64,000 bases of DNA from Tuctoria greenei (Eukaryota > Streptophyta > Magnoliopsida > Poales > Poaceae): positions 5,477,644-5,541,643 of the forward strand of contig JAYESD010000007.1 in the NCBI GenBank assembly GCA_036927565.1, written 5' to 3'. Below the pieces are notes generated by a model, which ran no database searches, was not told where the DNA came from, and saw only the letters and a program-made list of their open reading frames with translations. Below, piece after piece: positions 51,513-61,533 of this stretch. A program made the translations under genes and the position numbers. Within the stretch, counting starts at the first letter, position 1; the number at the start of each line of letters is the position of its first letter.

Positions 51513-53636
51513 TTAGTTTTTGAGTTTAGGCACCCAAGCTAACTTAGGTCCTTGTATGTGTGATACAAGTGATTTTGGGACCCAAAGTTGCTTGGGGAGC
51601 TTCCCCTTCATGCCCTTAATATCTTTGCCGATGAACCTTGCCTTCACCTTGCCACCTACTTTGCTTAAGAGATAGTGATAATCATGGAAAGTAGATTTGT
51701 AGTTAGGAGGCAATTTGGGAGAAGGACGGTTGGGAAGAGGACACTCCCTCGTGTGGTGTCCGGTGACCTCACAATGTTGGCAATAGGATCCAACTTCTTT
51801 GATGAAGCTTGCCCTAAGCTCCGGTGAGGGCACCTTTCCTTTGTTGAGCACCGGGAAGGATCCAAGTCCTCTCTTGTTGAAGCCTTTGGCTTGTTGGTAG
51901 AGGATTTCCTTGTGCTTGTCCTCCCCCTTGGAAAGTCTCACCACACTAGTGCGGAGACTTTCAATTTCGTCCATCAATTCCTTCTCCCTAAGGCTTGCTT
52001 TCAAAGGCAAAGACTTATCCAAAGTATTAGTGGCATGTGAAATAGTTGATACTTTGCCATCAAGGGTTTCCTTTTTCATGTTTTTCATTTTTAGTTCAAT
52101 TGCCTCATAAGCAAGGTTAAGCATTTCATGTTTTTGAACCAAGTCATTGTGCTTTCCCAAGAGTGCTTGGTTTGCTAAGTCAAGCTCATGATGATCAAGC
52201 TTGATTTGAGCATTTTCCTCCTCGATTTGCTTGACATGTGTTTTGAGCGTGTCATGCTCTTTAAGTATGGTTACATACTTGTCATGCAAATCGAGCTTCG
52301 CACTCTCAAGTTTAGCACAAGCTTGTTCAAGTGCTTTAACCTTGCTCTTTTCCCTTTTTATGATGACATGGTATTCATTAATCATAGATGCTAGTTCATC
52401 GGAGGAGAGCTCATCATCATCGCTAGAATCGTCACATACCTTAGAGTTACCTTTAGCCATGAGGCACATAGGAGGTGGACGAAGAGGTGAGTTGTCTTTG
52501 TCGACGACGGCAAGGCCCGCCAAGTTTTCTTCATCTTCACTCTCTTCACCGCTTGACTCTTCATCCGTGATCCACTCATTTGCCTCGCACATGAAGACTT
52601 TTTGAGGCCCTCTTCTCTTCTTTGGAAAGAGCTTGGTTTTCTTGCCCTTGTCAAATTTCTTCTTTCCAAAGGCGCGCTTGGGTTTGACCTCTTCTTCATC
52701 TTCATCACTTTCTTCTAGCTTTCTATACTTTCCTTTGTGGTTGTCCTTCCTCTTGTCGGGTCTTGGACAACCATATGATATGTGGCCTTGATCACCACAA
52801 TTGTAGCATGTTTTGTTTTCATCTTTTCTTGGGAGGAAGGCTTTCTTCTTTGGATCAAAGGAGTATCCCTTCTTTGCGATTTTGGAGTTTAGACGTGAGA
52901 ATTTTCTCATCATCAACGCAAGCTCATCATCGTCATCTTCGCTTGTTGCTTGCTCTTCTTCGCTTGAGCTAGGCTCAACCACTTTCTTTTTCTTGGGAGT
53001 TGTCTTCTTGGTTGAAGCCTTGAGAGCAATAGTTTTTGACGATGACTCCTCCATCATTCCAAGTACGCTTATCTCATGAGCATGAATTTCTCCAATGAGC
53101 TCCGAGACTTCAATGTTGTCAAGTGATTCCTTTTGGAGCATTGAGTTGATAATGTTGTACTTGGGCTTAGGTAGAAGCATGAGGATCTTGCGGTTGATAA
53201 GTCCCTTACCAAGAGAAGCAATGTCAAGTGCGTTAATCTCCTCAATGAGCACATTTAAGCGAGAAAACATTTGGTTAACATTCTCGTGAGGAAGCATTTT
53301 GAATTCATCATACTTGGATTTTAGCAAGTGATATTTGAGTTCTTTAACACGAGATGAGCCCTCATGAATTTCAATTAGACATGCCCAAATTTCACAAGCT
53401 TTCTCCTTACTAGCAATTCTAGCAAAAACATCTTGACTTATGCATTCATAGATGGCATTTCTAGCCTTAGCATCCCATTTTAGTTGATCACCAACATAAT
53501 TAAGATCTCCAAATCCCGCATGGGTCGCTTCCCAAACTTCGGGAGCAATGGCCTCTAGGTAGGCACGCATGCGTGCTTTCCAATAGGCAAAGTTCTTGCC
53601 CTCGAAGATAGGAACCGAACCCCCATTCTTGGCCAT
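51513..53636 (-). CDS. gag: Sirevirus Gag, 707 aa
   Basis: ATG at 53636 (MAKNGGSVPIFEGKNFAYWKARM). Gag core with PEVWEATHAG, LKYHLLKSKYDEFKM and LGKGLINRKILMLLPKPKY (about residues 30-170), then Lys/Ser/Glu-rich linkers, CCHC knuckle CYNCGDQGHISYGC (about 280), an acidic patch, a long coiled coil (about 420-545) and a second CCHC-like motif CQHCEVTGHHTREC (about 635). It ends WVPKLKN-stop at 51513. The coiled coil is characteristic of Sirevirus Gag and was linked in this lineage to dynein light-chain interaction motifs; I have not identified one here. Confidence 0.92.
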   Translation of the reverse strand: MAKNGGSVPIFEGKNFAYWKARMRAYLEAIAPEVWEATHAGFGDLNYVGDQLKWDAKARNAIYECISQDVFARIASKEKACEIWACLIEIHEGSSRVKELKYHLLKSKYDEFKMLPHENVNQMFSRLNVLIEEINALDIASLGKGLINRKILMLLPKPKYNIINSMLQKESLDNIEVSELIGEIHAHEISVLGMMEESSSKTIALKASTKKTTPKKKKVVEPSSSEEEQATSEDDDDELALMMRKFSRLNSKIAKKGYSFDPKKKAFLPRKDENKTCYNCGDQGHISYGCPRPDKRKDNHKGKYRKLEESDEDEEEVKPKRAFGKKKFDKGKKTKLFPKKRRGPQKVFMCEANEWITDEESSGEESEDEENLAGLAVVDKDNSPLRPPPMCLMAKGNSKVCDDSSDDDELSSDELASMINEYHVIIKREKSKVKALEQACAKLESAKLDLHDKYVTILKEHDTLKTHVKQIEEENAQIKLDHHELDLANQALLGKHNDLVQKHEMLNLAYEAIELKMKNMKKETLDGKVSTISHATNTLDKSLPLKASLREKELMDEIESLRTSVVRLSKGEDKHKEILYQQAKGFNKRGLGSFPVLNKGKVPSPELRASFIKEVGSYCQHCEVTGHHTRECPLPNRPSPKLPPNYKSTFHDYHYLLSKVGGKVKARFIGKDIKGMKGKLPKQLWVPKSLVSHIQGPKLAWVPKLKN

Positions 53637-53681
53637 TTAAGCTCTCTAGCGGTGAAGCTAGAATGATCCAATGAGCAACAA

Positions 53682-53694
53682 GGCTCTGATACCA
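53682..53694 (-). other. Primer-binding site of the Sirevirus
   Basis: TGGTATCAGAGCC on the minus strand, two bases inside the 5' LTR. Confidence 0.88.
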
Positions 53695-53696
53695 AT

Positions 53697-55072
53697 TGTA
53701 AGGATCGAAACGCCCAAGAGGGGGGGTGAATTGGGCTTTCTTTCAAATTTTAAGACAAATAAAAACTAACAACTTAAAGCCCAATTCCCTATGCAATTAA
53801 ACTATGCAATCAATGTAGATTAAAGTTGCGGAATGAAGATTGCATATGAGTAAAAGGGAGAGGGATGCAAACGCTCAAGGGACACGGAGTTTATCCCGTG
53901 GTTCGGTAAGATCACAAGGATCTTCCTACATCCACGTTGTGGCACCCACCGAAGGGTTTTGCCACTCCCAAGTCACCGAGACAAGGGGGTTCTTCACTAT
54001 TCTTCTCCGTTCGCCAACCTCGGCAAGGTGGAGCTCAAGCCTTGTACACTTTGGGATCCTCCGGGCTTCCACAATCTTCTTGGCAAGCTCCGGGAGTTAC
54101 ACACACCAAGGGACACTCCCTTAGGGCTCTCACTACACTAGAGACTCCAATCACCAAGAATGGAGGCACCCAAGCACTATCTCTAGCTAGTTCTAGCCTA
54201 TCTCTTGGTGTACAAATGATGAGCAAATGATGTGAAAGTGGTAGCTCTATTGCTTGAATGCTCTAGGATGTGTAGAGTATGTCTAGGCTTCAAGTCTTGT
54301 CGATTTGACAGGTTGAAGGGGTATAAATAGCCAGCCTCCACGAGATAGCCGTTGGAAAAGTAGGCTGACATCACTTCTCTGCGAACACCGGATGATCCGA
54401 TGTCTCCCCTTCAGTTAACATCGGTCAAAGCCAAATTAGCTGATGTCACTGTGTCAGATATGACCGTTGTTAGACCGATGTTGATTTGTCTTCTCATCGG
54501 ATGATCCGGTGGCTCTTCCTCCAGAATTTTGCTTGATCTTGAAGCTCACTGGAGTGATCGACCGATGTATGTAAGTCTGTACATCGGATGATCTGGTGCT
54601 TCACTTGGTCCAATGGTGTTGCAATCTGTGATGATGGACCGATGTCACTGAGCCACTCACATCGGATGATCCGGTGAGTGCATTTGTCTGAGGTCTTCTT
54701 CTTCAGTTGAACTAACTCGACCGATGCAGTCAACTCCAAGACCATCGGATGATTCGGTGTGTTCAACTAGTTGACTTCGAGTTGTTTTGAGTTGTTCTTT
54801 TGGAATTTTGAACTTGTGACCTCTTTGACATTTGTTTGAAGTGTTGTTTTGATTGTCTTCAAGCATTGAGTGATATCAAGTTAGAGCTTTCACTTCTTGT
54901 CTTCATATGATTTGATTTGATCTCACTCGTTGATTTTATATGGGTCTCCAATGTAATTTTGATTTCATTTGATTGAGTGTCATTGAGACCTTGCATTCAC
55001 AAATTCATTAGTAATATCAAATGGTTGTCATTAATCACCGAAACCGTACCTCATGGGGCCTAGATGCTTTCA
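53697..55072 (-). repeat. 5' LTR of the Sirevirus (1376 bp)
   Basis: Same length as the left LTR; repeat array at 54384-54760 and TATA-like box at 54320-54332. About 11 substitutions separate the two, for example GCATAAG/GCATATG, CACGGTGTTAG/CACTGTGTCAG and ATATCGAA/ATATCAAA. Confidence 0.93.
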
Positions 55073-57890
55073 AAGGAATACTGTGGAAAATCTAGGGAAA
55101 GCATAACATAGGATCCATCTTTTAATTTAGCATGCATCTAACTAAAATTTAACAAAAAGGGTGCAAGATGGTCATTGAACTTGCCTCCAGAGTAAGCTTG
55201 GTTGTCGACGAGAAACTGATGCTCTTGGAGATTAAGTGTTGGTTCTGGCCCCAACTCTAGATACGACGATGCACATAAAATGATAACATACAATAAAAAC
55301 AACACAAAATGCAAACATTACAACTAAATAAACACAAAATACTACGCATTAGTGAATTTATGGTTAATTTAGTTCATAGGCATAAACCATTTATTGAGAA
55401 TTTGAAGTTAAATGAAATAATTTGAGTAAAACATGTTTTTAGCAATTTTTATATTTATTTGAAACCTATTACTATTTTATAGAAAGTTTGCTCCTTCAAA
55501 ATATGCTTAAAATTGATTTATAACATAAAATGTGCATTTTACAATTTTTACACCATTTTTTGATAATTATTTCTATGTGCAAATTAATTTTTATGAATTA
55601 AATACACTTATAAAGAATTTTATGCATAAATAAGCAATTTAAATTAATTAATAAAAATATTACAGAACTGAATATAAATTAAAAATATTTATAAATCTGT
55701 TTTTATAATATTGTTATAGAACTAGGGATTTTTATTTAATTTCTGGTATTTTCAGGGGCTTTTCTGTAAAAAAAATTAATACAGAGGCTAAAAATAATTT
55801 TTATAAAGTCTAGGGGTTATTCTAAAATTTTCCAGTATTTATTTGCTATTTTCTAATATTCCAGGGGCTTTAGCATAATTTTTACTTCATTTTACAATTT
55901 TTTCCTGATTTCCAGAAAGCTCACAGTTAAATCTATAATTTTTGGATTAATATGTAATTAATCTAAAATGTCTAGGGGGTTCTCTGTAAAAATTACCAAC
56001 GGTTAAGGGTGTTTGAATTTGGGTCATAGGATTTAAAATGGAGGGCCCAGATTTAATGTACCGAAGGGGTATCTTGGGATCTAATCTCGGCCGCACAACC
56101 GACATGGACGACGGCCGAGCGGCCACATCACCCCGGCGACCCGAGGTAGCGGCGCGCGACGGCTATCTCGCCGACAGCGACCAAAACTCGCGCTAGGAAA
56201 CCAAAATGACACCACTCTAGGGCATAAAAGCAAGAGGAGGGCGAGGGGATCTCACCAGAGGGTGTTGCGAGGCCGGAAATGGGACGGAGACCGTTCGGCG
56301 ACGATGAGCGGCGGCGGGTCTCGGCGGCGCCCGATGAAGTCGACGACACAACAGCTTCTCCTCCCAACGACGATGTCTGGCGAGCTCCTGGGAACACGGC
56401 GAACGCGTTAGGCAAGGTTTCGAGGTGAGACATTGGGGGAAACGACGGGAACGAGGCCGGCATTACCGAGCTCGTCGGTGCTAGGGTTTGAGGTGTCAGG
56501 GGCGGCGAAATCCGAGGGGAATCGGTCGGGTAGAGGATCGAAGGAGTAACATGCGACACCATCATAGGGCATTATCCCACGCTTGATTGAGGTGAAACGG
56601 TCGGAAATGAAGAGGGGGTGAGTGAGCGACGGACGCGGCGCGACGGTTCGGTGGGAGAAGACGAAGCTGACAGGTGGGGCCCGGCGGCAGAGAGAGGGAG
56701 AGGGGGAAGGCGCGGGCGTGATAGCGGGCTGGGAGAGAGGGGAATTGGGCCGGGGAGGGGTTTGGGTGGCCCAGGAGCATTTTTTCCTTTTCTTTTTCTT
56801 TCCTTTTCTTTTCTTTTTTGTTTTTCTTTTCTTTTATGACTTGAGTTTTAAAACCAAAATTCTAACGAATTTAAATTTGAAAAAATTCACACATTCAAGT
56901 AAACATGATGCACTTTGCCTTATATGAATTTTATTACAAAGAAATTATTTTATATCTCTTGAAAAAATTATTTTACATTTTTTCTTTCCACAAATTGGGT
57001 GTTAAAAATGCTACAATAGTTGTCTTCACTGCAACACAAAGAAACTGAGTACTAGTACATATGGCTATGGATGTTAGAGACAGGCTTTCTGCAATTGCTG
57101 CCGAAATGTAGCAACTGCAAAACTAAATGCAAGAGCACCATGGAGACATATTCAGTTCATGACGGAGAGTGGACTGAATCAATCAAGCAGTTCCTGCAGG
57201 AGAGTCATGATCTCAATTGTGCTTTGAAAGATGCTCGGGACGTTGTTGATGGTAGAAGTCACAAAATACTCTTGTGATCATCACACCCCCTCTCCACATC
57301 AGGGTGTGGTGTTTTGTAAATCTATTCTTCATGAATTTGCTGTCAAGGTTGAACACTCTCATTTGTTGTTGGACACATCAGTCATTTCAGCTTCCACCAA
57401 CATCTCACTAAGCAAACTTGCAATTGGAAACTCACATACCATTTTAATGTCCTACTTGCTCTTGCGCAATCTACACTACACACATATATATACTACTGCC
57501 TTTCCTTCTTCACAAGTTCAACAACATGTGCATTTCTTGCATGTAGCAGCAGCTGTGAAATCATGAGTATAGCATGTGACTTGCCCTTTCAATTCACCTG
57601 CAATGCATGCATTTGTTCATGCGTTTAGCTTCTCAGGATGTAGCTATATATGTACAAACTTTCCCTAAAACATCAACGACAATTTATACCTGTCCTTTTT
57701 CCCTTTAACTAATAAGGACATGAACGACAAGTGCATGTCCATGCATTGAGAATTTGAGATGCAGACTTCATATTAGGAAACATATTTGGCTGATTGTATA
57801 TCGCCGATAAGCTTATTGCGTAGAATTGATTAGCATCTTTTAGTCTTTATTTTTGTTTATATCTTGTCGTAATTACCGGCCTATAATCTA

Positions 57891-57970
57891 GTCACTTCAT
57901 CCTAAAAAGTTTTTCGCTTCGTAGTTTATTTTTGAACTACAAAGTGACAAGTTTTTTGGGACGGATGGAG
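57891..57970. mobile_element. 80-bp Stowaway-like MITE with TA duplication
   Basis: Near-palindrome: TCATCCTAAAAAGTTTTT at the left and ACTTGTCCC-type TTTTTTGGGACGGATGGAG at the right, flanked by TA. Copy A has an empty site (AATCTATACAGCAATCGG) at the equivalent place. Confidence 0.75.
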
Positions 57971-58235
57971 TAAGAGAATACAGCAATCGGCCTTTGGCTA
58001 TTGCATGGAGTTTGCTGACCCGTTCACTAGCTGCACTTCAGTTTTCAGTTCAGGTGCCGCATTCTAGTCTCAAAATGCTGTCAGACTTGGTAATGAAACC
58101 GCTGCCTGATTTTGTAATTTCTTCACTCTTCTAATCTCATGTACTAGCTCTGATCATGCATCGTACGCATCAGATATTCCAGTTGACTTCTTCAGAGTTT
58201 TCTGTTGAGCCGTATCCTCACTGTCCTGTACTATA

Positions 58236-58536
58236 CTCCATCCATCCCAAAAAGATTGTCATTTTAGCATTTTTCAGATATGATAGGGGAGATGATAAAT
58301 GACGCATGTGCCCTCATAACGCTGGCAAGTTTATGGTCCTCATTAAGATGCAGTTGCATTTGTTTTGGAGACCGCACATCTTTCATTGAGTTTTTAGAAG
58401 GCGCAATGAAGAAAGGAAGTATGCATTGGTAGGAGGTTGGATTGCCATCTTAACTACAATTGATGAGCTCAAAACAACAATCTTTGAGGGACAAGTCTAA
58501 AAGTCCAGAAAGGCAATCGCTCTGAGACGGAGGGAG
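58236..58536. mobile_element. 301-bp Stowaway-like MITE with TA duplication
   Basis: Left end CTCCATCCATCCCAAAAAGA, right end (reverse complement) CTCCCTCCGTCTCAGAGCGA, flanked by TA (58234-58235, 58537-58538). Copy A lacks it (CTGTGCTATCTTATAGCTAGC). Confidence 0.8.
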
Positions 58537-58703
58537 TAATAGCTAGCTAATTACATTACGTTACTTTTGGTCCCAACCAAACGCTTTATCGGAAACGGAA
58601 ACCATTACAGAATCCAACCAAGCAAAAGCTGTAATGTCATATACTGATCACGTTTGCACCTGCAAATCATTGCGATTTCGACACTGTTACCAGCGCTGAA
58701 CTA

Positions 58704-59140
58704 GAGGTGGCCATCAGGTCGTACCAGACTGGCCCGGTATGGCCCATTCGTGCTTCAGGCTATAACTGTCCAAATGGGTCGGACTAATTGGGCCGGTTCG
58801 AAGCCCGGTGTTTTTGGCTCGGCCCGACACGGAGAAGGCCGGACACGGGCCGAGCTTGAGCTTAGGTGCAGGCCCGCCGGGCCAGCCCGACATGACCCGT
58901 TTAACAGTTGGTCCAGCTGGCCCGGTGCTTGGCCTGTGTAGCTCGCGGGGAGCCCGACCCGGCATGGCTCGTTTAAGCTCGTATAACATTATTTTTTAAT
59001 TTTTTGCAAGTATTTTTTTATTATTGAGTCTCGGGCTAGCACGACCCGACACGGCCCGTTTAAGGCTCGACCCGGCCCGACACTAGTAAATTTTCCCGGA
59101 CTGTGCTTGGGCCGAGGTGCAGGCCCGATGGACCGGCCCG
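58704..59140. mobile_element. hAT-like non-autonomous element fragment (GGCCCGG-rich)
   Basis: Starts TAGAGGTGGCCATCAGG, a terminus typical of plant hAT elements, and is full of GGCCCGACACGGCCCG-type words with an A/T-rich middle (58982-59028). The opposite terminal repeat is not visible before 59150, so it appears truncated. It interrupts copy B's right end. Confidence 0.5.
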
Positions 59141-59344
59141 TCACAACCCGTTCCATTCCCTTATGAGTTTTGGACGATTGATGACAAACAAATGAGATCC
59201 TAATGAAATTTGTTGAGATAAAAGCATGTATATGAAATTTGTTGAGATCCTAATGAAATTTATATGATGGAAAGATCCGACCTTCCCCTCCAAGAAGGTT
59301 ATGGCCAATTTATTACAAGCGAGTACAAATGCAGACATTCATAA

Positions 59345-59609
59345 CCTATTGTCTAGAACAAGGCGATATGACTGGGTGACTAAGCACACGACTGTGGACC
59401 TGACTTGGTAGGCCAATATTGTGGTACGTTCATCCCATTCACATTTTTCATAAGTGCACCCCAGATCCAACGCCCAAGACTTTCTCTGTAGAATATCTGC
59501 ATTTAGTACTGTGAAAATCAGCCTCAAATTCGCTGCCACCATGAATCAAACTCAAGACCTAAGTAGTGCTACTCAAAGTACTTAACCACTAGGCTAAACA
59601 CCCTTTCAC
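59345..59609 (-). mobile_element. tRNA-derived SINE (Au-like)
   Basis: On the minus strand: A-box-like TAGCCTAGTGGTTAAG (59596-59581), B-box-like GAGTTTGATTCATGG (59553-59539), then GTGGCAGCGAATTTGAGGCT, reminiscent of plant Au SINEs. The 3' end and target duplications are uncertain. Confidence 0.5.
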
Positions 59610-60000
59610 CTGAAATTCAACATGAAAAGCGGGTATATGAAGAATAGAACTTATGGTGCACAAAAAGGTGAAAAATGAGGAATGAGAAGGAAAAGGCCCA
59701 AGTGAAGAATGAAAATGCAAAAGTAGATGCTAATGTATAGGATGTGTGTGAGAGACACATCCCAAGGGCTTATAACTTTACGTTGAGGCTAAGGGCTAAA
59801 ATCAAACAGTTAAGCAACTCATTGAATCACGGGACAAGTCCGTTCAAAGGCGGACTAGTCCGGTTCACCTCACAACAATTAGTATTTCAGGTGTGCTGCA
59901 CTTTTCACTCAAATTTTACACAGCACACCAGAGTAGTTCGGTCTCCTGAGTAGACTAGTACGGCCGTCAGGATCCGTAACGGTGACTTTTTCAGAAAGTC

Positions 60001-60008
60001 TATAAATA
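60001..60008 (+). promoter_or_regulatory. TATA box in the Sirevirus LTR remnant
   Basis: TATAAATA within AAAGTCTATAAATAGGTG, downstream of the palindromic words. Confidence 0.5.
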
Positions 60009-60160
60009 GGTGATACATGACCCCACAATTAACAACTAAGAATCCTAGCACTGTCATACGTCTCAATAGCACAGAAACACTTATCCTCACACATCTAAAG
60101 CCCAAAAAGTTAAATATTTGGGAATTAAGATTTAGGAAAGAGAGATCGTCTTATACGCAT

Positions 60161-60996
60161 TGTCAGAGTGTTTTTCCGGCAATTCTCCCGATACTACCAT
60201 CGGTAGCTCGTGGAGTTTGTAGTTCGGTATTGGGTGCGCAGAGATTTCAAAGAGTATGGCAAATGGACACAAGGATTTACGTGGTTTGGGCCGCCTGAGC
60301 GTAATACCCTACTCCACAGGGTGTGTAGCTGTTATATTGAGCGTCTAGAGAGTTTTCAGCCCTGAGAGTTGTGTGTTGTATATCGTCGACCAGTCCTTTT
60401 ATAGTACAAGGATTGGCCGTTACACCGCTAGCCTAGCCCAACATGTGGCCCCGGTGGTTACTAATGTTTAATACATAATTAATGAGATTAATTACCCTTA
60501 ATAGCGTGGTAACGGGACCTGACATGACGTTACTCGTATTAAGGGCCTTTTGATCGTGTGTCATTAATATGGTATTAATGATACTTAATCAGGTCTTGAA
60601 GTCTTTGATTGCCCCTTGGAGGTACGAGTCGTTGGGGGTTCACCGACTTGATTGTTGAGGTTGAAGGTCCGGCGGTTTGGACACGTGGCAGCTTCGGAGC
60701 TATTCGTCTGGGACGGGTAGGTTCGGTGTAGAAATACACGTGTCGATACTGGAGCTACCATATGTTGGAGGTTAGGTCCGGGGGTGCCGCACAAGTGTTT
60801 AGCCCGGAGCTATCCCATGTGTGGGATATAGGTCCGGTTGCAGCGTACACGTGGCAGTACCAGAGCTAACCATAGATGGGAGGCATGTCCAGTTCCATAT
60901 GACATGTGGGGCCTTCGCATGTCTTCAACTCAGACAGGTGAAGTCCCTTTGGTCTTTTTGTAGTCCCAATGGGTATACAGTACGTAGGGTACGACA
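60161..60996 (-). repeat. 3' LTR of Tat element copy 2 (836 bp)
   Basis: On the minus strand TGTCGTACCCTACGTACTG ... TCTGACA; the + strand left end TGTCAGAGTGTTTTTCCGGC aligns with the end of the LTR at 8618. TATA box TATAAAAGG at 60403-60395. Confidence 0.8.
60395..60403 (-). promoter_or_regulatory. TATA box in Tat LTR copy 2
   Basis: TATAAAAGG on the minus strand in the context CTTGTACTATAAAAGGACTG, the same as in copy 1. Confidence 0.65.
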
Positions 60997-61010
60997 GTGG
61001 CCCCCTGGGC
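60997..61010 (-). other. Polypurine tract of Tat copy 2
   Basis: GCCCAGGGGGCCAC on the minus strand directly before the LTR start TGTCGTACC. Confidence 0.7.
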
Positions 61011-61533
61011 CCACCTCTGGGAGAGACCTTTTGGATGAAGTCGTTTTGCGAGAGGTGGGTCCATCCTTCAGTTTTTGTATCGTGTCTTCAAGGATATTCA
61101 GATGTGTTGTTGGCAGTAGTTCGTAGTTAAACCACCGCCGCGTGGCATATCCAGGATGCGGCAGGTGAGATCTGGGCGTGCGGATCTCACGCAATTGAAG
61201 GTCGCCAGTTCTCGATACAAAAATCATATCGGTTCCGCGCGCCCTATCAGGCCGCCACCTTCGGGCTTCCCGCCTTTCATGATGACAACCGTTCGCGTGG
61301 GGTAAGAACTTCAACTTGATCGTTGGGGTGGCCCCGAGCCCCCTTGTCATTGGCAGGGTGAAGTTTTTGAATTGTATCGTCGGGTCCTCCGCAGTTTCCA
61401 TCCAAGCGTTGTGGGGGCTTACTTAAGAAGGAAAGCGTGCATCGTTTGGGGATTCTTTACGCCTTCATTCGAACTTGCGCTCAAATCCTCCAAACTTTTG
61501 CTTGCTTTTCCTCCCTCGCCACACTGTGCCGCG
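61011..61533. other. Region between polypurine tract and antisense gene (Tat copy 2)
   Basis: Probable promoter and 5' untranslated region of the antisense gene, by position. The minus-strand frame 61401-60925 has a diverged counterpart in copy 1 (7367-7738), but I see no domain; similarity between copies here is ordinary family homology. Confidence 0.4.

Larger units (their letters stand above)
42984..55072 (-). mobile_element. Complete Sirevirus (Ty1/copia) with a third ORF
   Basis: 12,089 bp with two 1376-bp LTRs, AAGGA duplications at 42979-42983 and 55073-55077, PBS and polypurine tract in place. Minus-strand order: 5' LTR, gag, pol, a 1.35-kb spacer with LTR-like repeats, ORF3, polypurine tract, 3' LTR. 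The LTRs show about 11 substitutions (99.2 percent identical), about 0.3 million years at 1.3e-8. LTR ends TGAAAGCATC/CTTACA and the palindromic repeat arrays resemble maize Ji/Opie-type Sireviruses. All three frames are open, so the copy may be competent. Confidence 0.93.
41773..57006 (-). mobile_element. Solo Tekay-like LTR (about 3.14 kb net), split by a Sirevirus
   Basis: Begins TGTCACACCTGG at 41773 and ends GGGTGTTAAA at 57006. AATGC duplications lie at 41768-41772 and 57007-57011. Removing the Sirevirus and one AAGGA copy leaves 3140 bp with clear similarity to the chromovirus LTRs (AAGCCACTCTTGTCCGTGAG, GATTTCATCCCCTGTTGCCAG, a GC-rich block, T-rich end). No internal gypsy sequence is present, so it is a solo LTR produced by recombination between two LTRs. 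Confidence 0.85.
57012..58703. repeat. Repeat copy B of the triplicated segment
   Basis: Most complete copy. It matches C at its start (CTGAGTACTAG, CAGGCTTTCTGCAATTGCTG) and A along its length. A small frame at 57071-57277 (...KCKSTMETYSVHDGEWTESIKQFLQESHDLNCALKDARDVV in pieces) may be decayed coding sequence of unknown type. It carries two MITEs missing from A. At about 58593-58620 it shows the uninterrupted form of the chromovirus target. Confidence 0.8.
59150..60160 (+). mobile_element. Sirevirus LTR remnant, interrupted by a SINE and cut by the Tat element
   Basis: Opens with TTTTGGACGATTGATGACAAAC, similar to Sirevirus LTR starts, and has GGACAAGTCCGTTC and GGACTAGTCCGG palindromic words at about 59842-59870, the same motif family seen in the gag at 1550-1617. 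A TATA box TATAAATA lies at 60001-60008. The right end is cut by the Tat LTR at 60161. No second LTR or coding part is seen. Confidence 0.5.
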
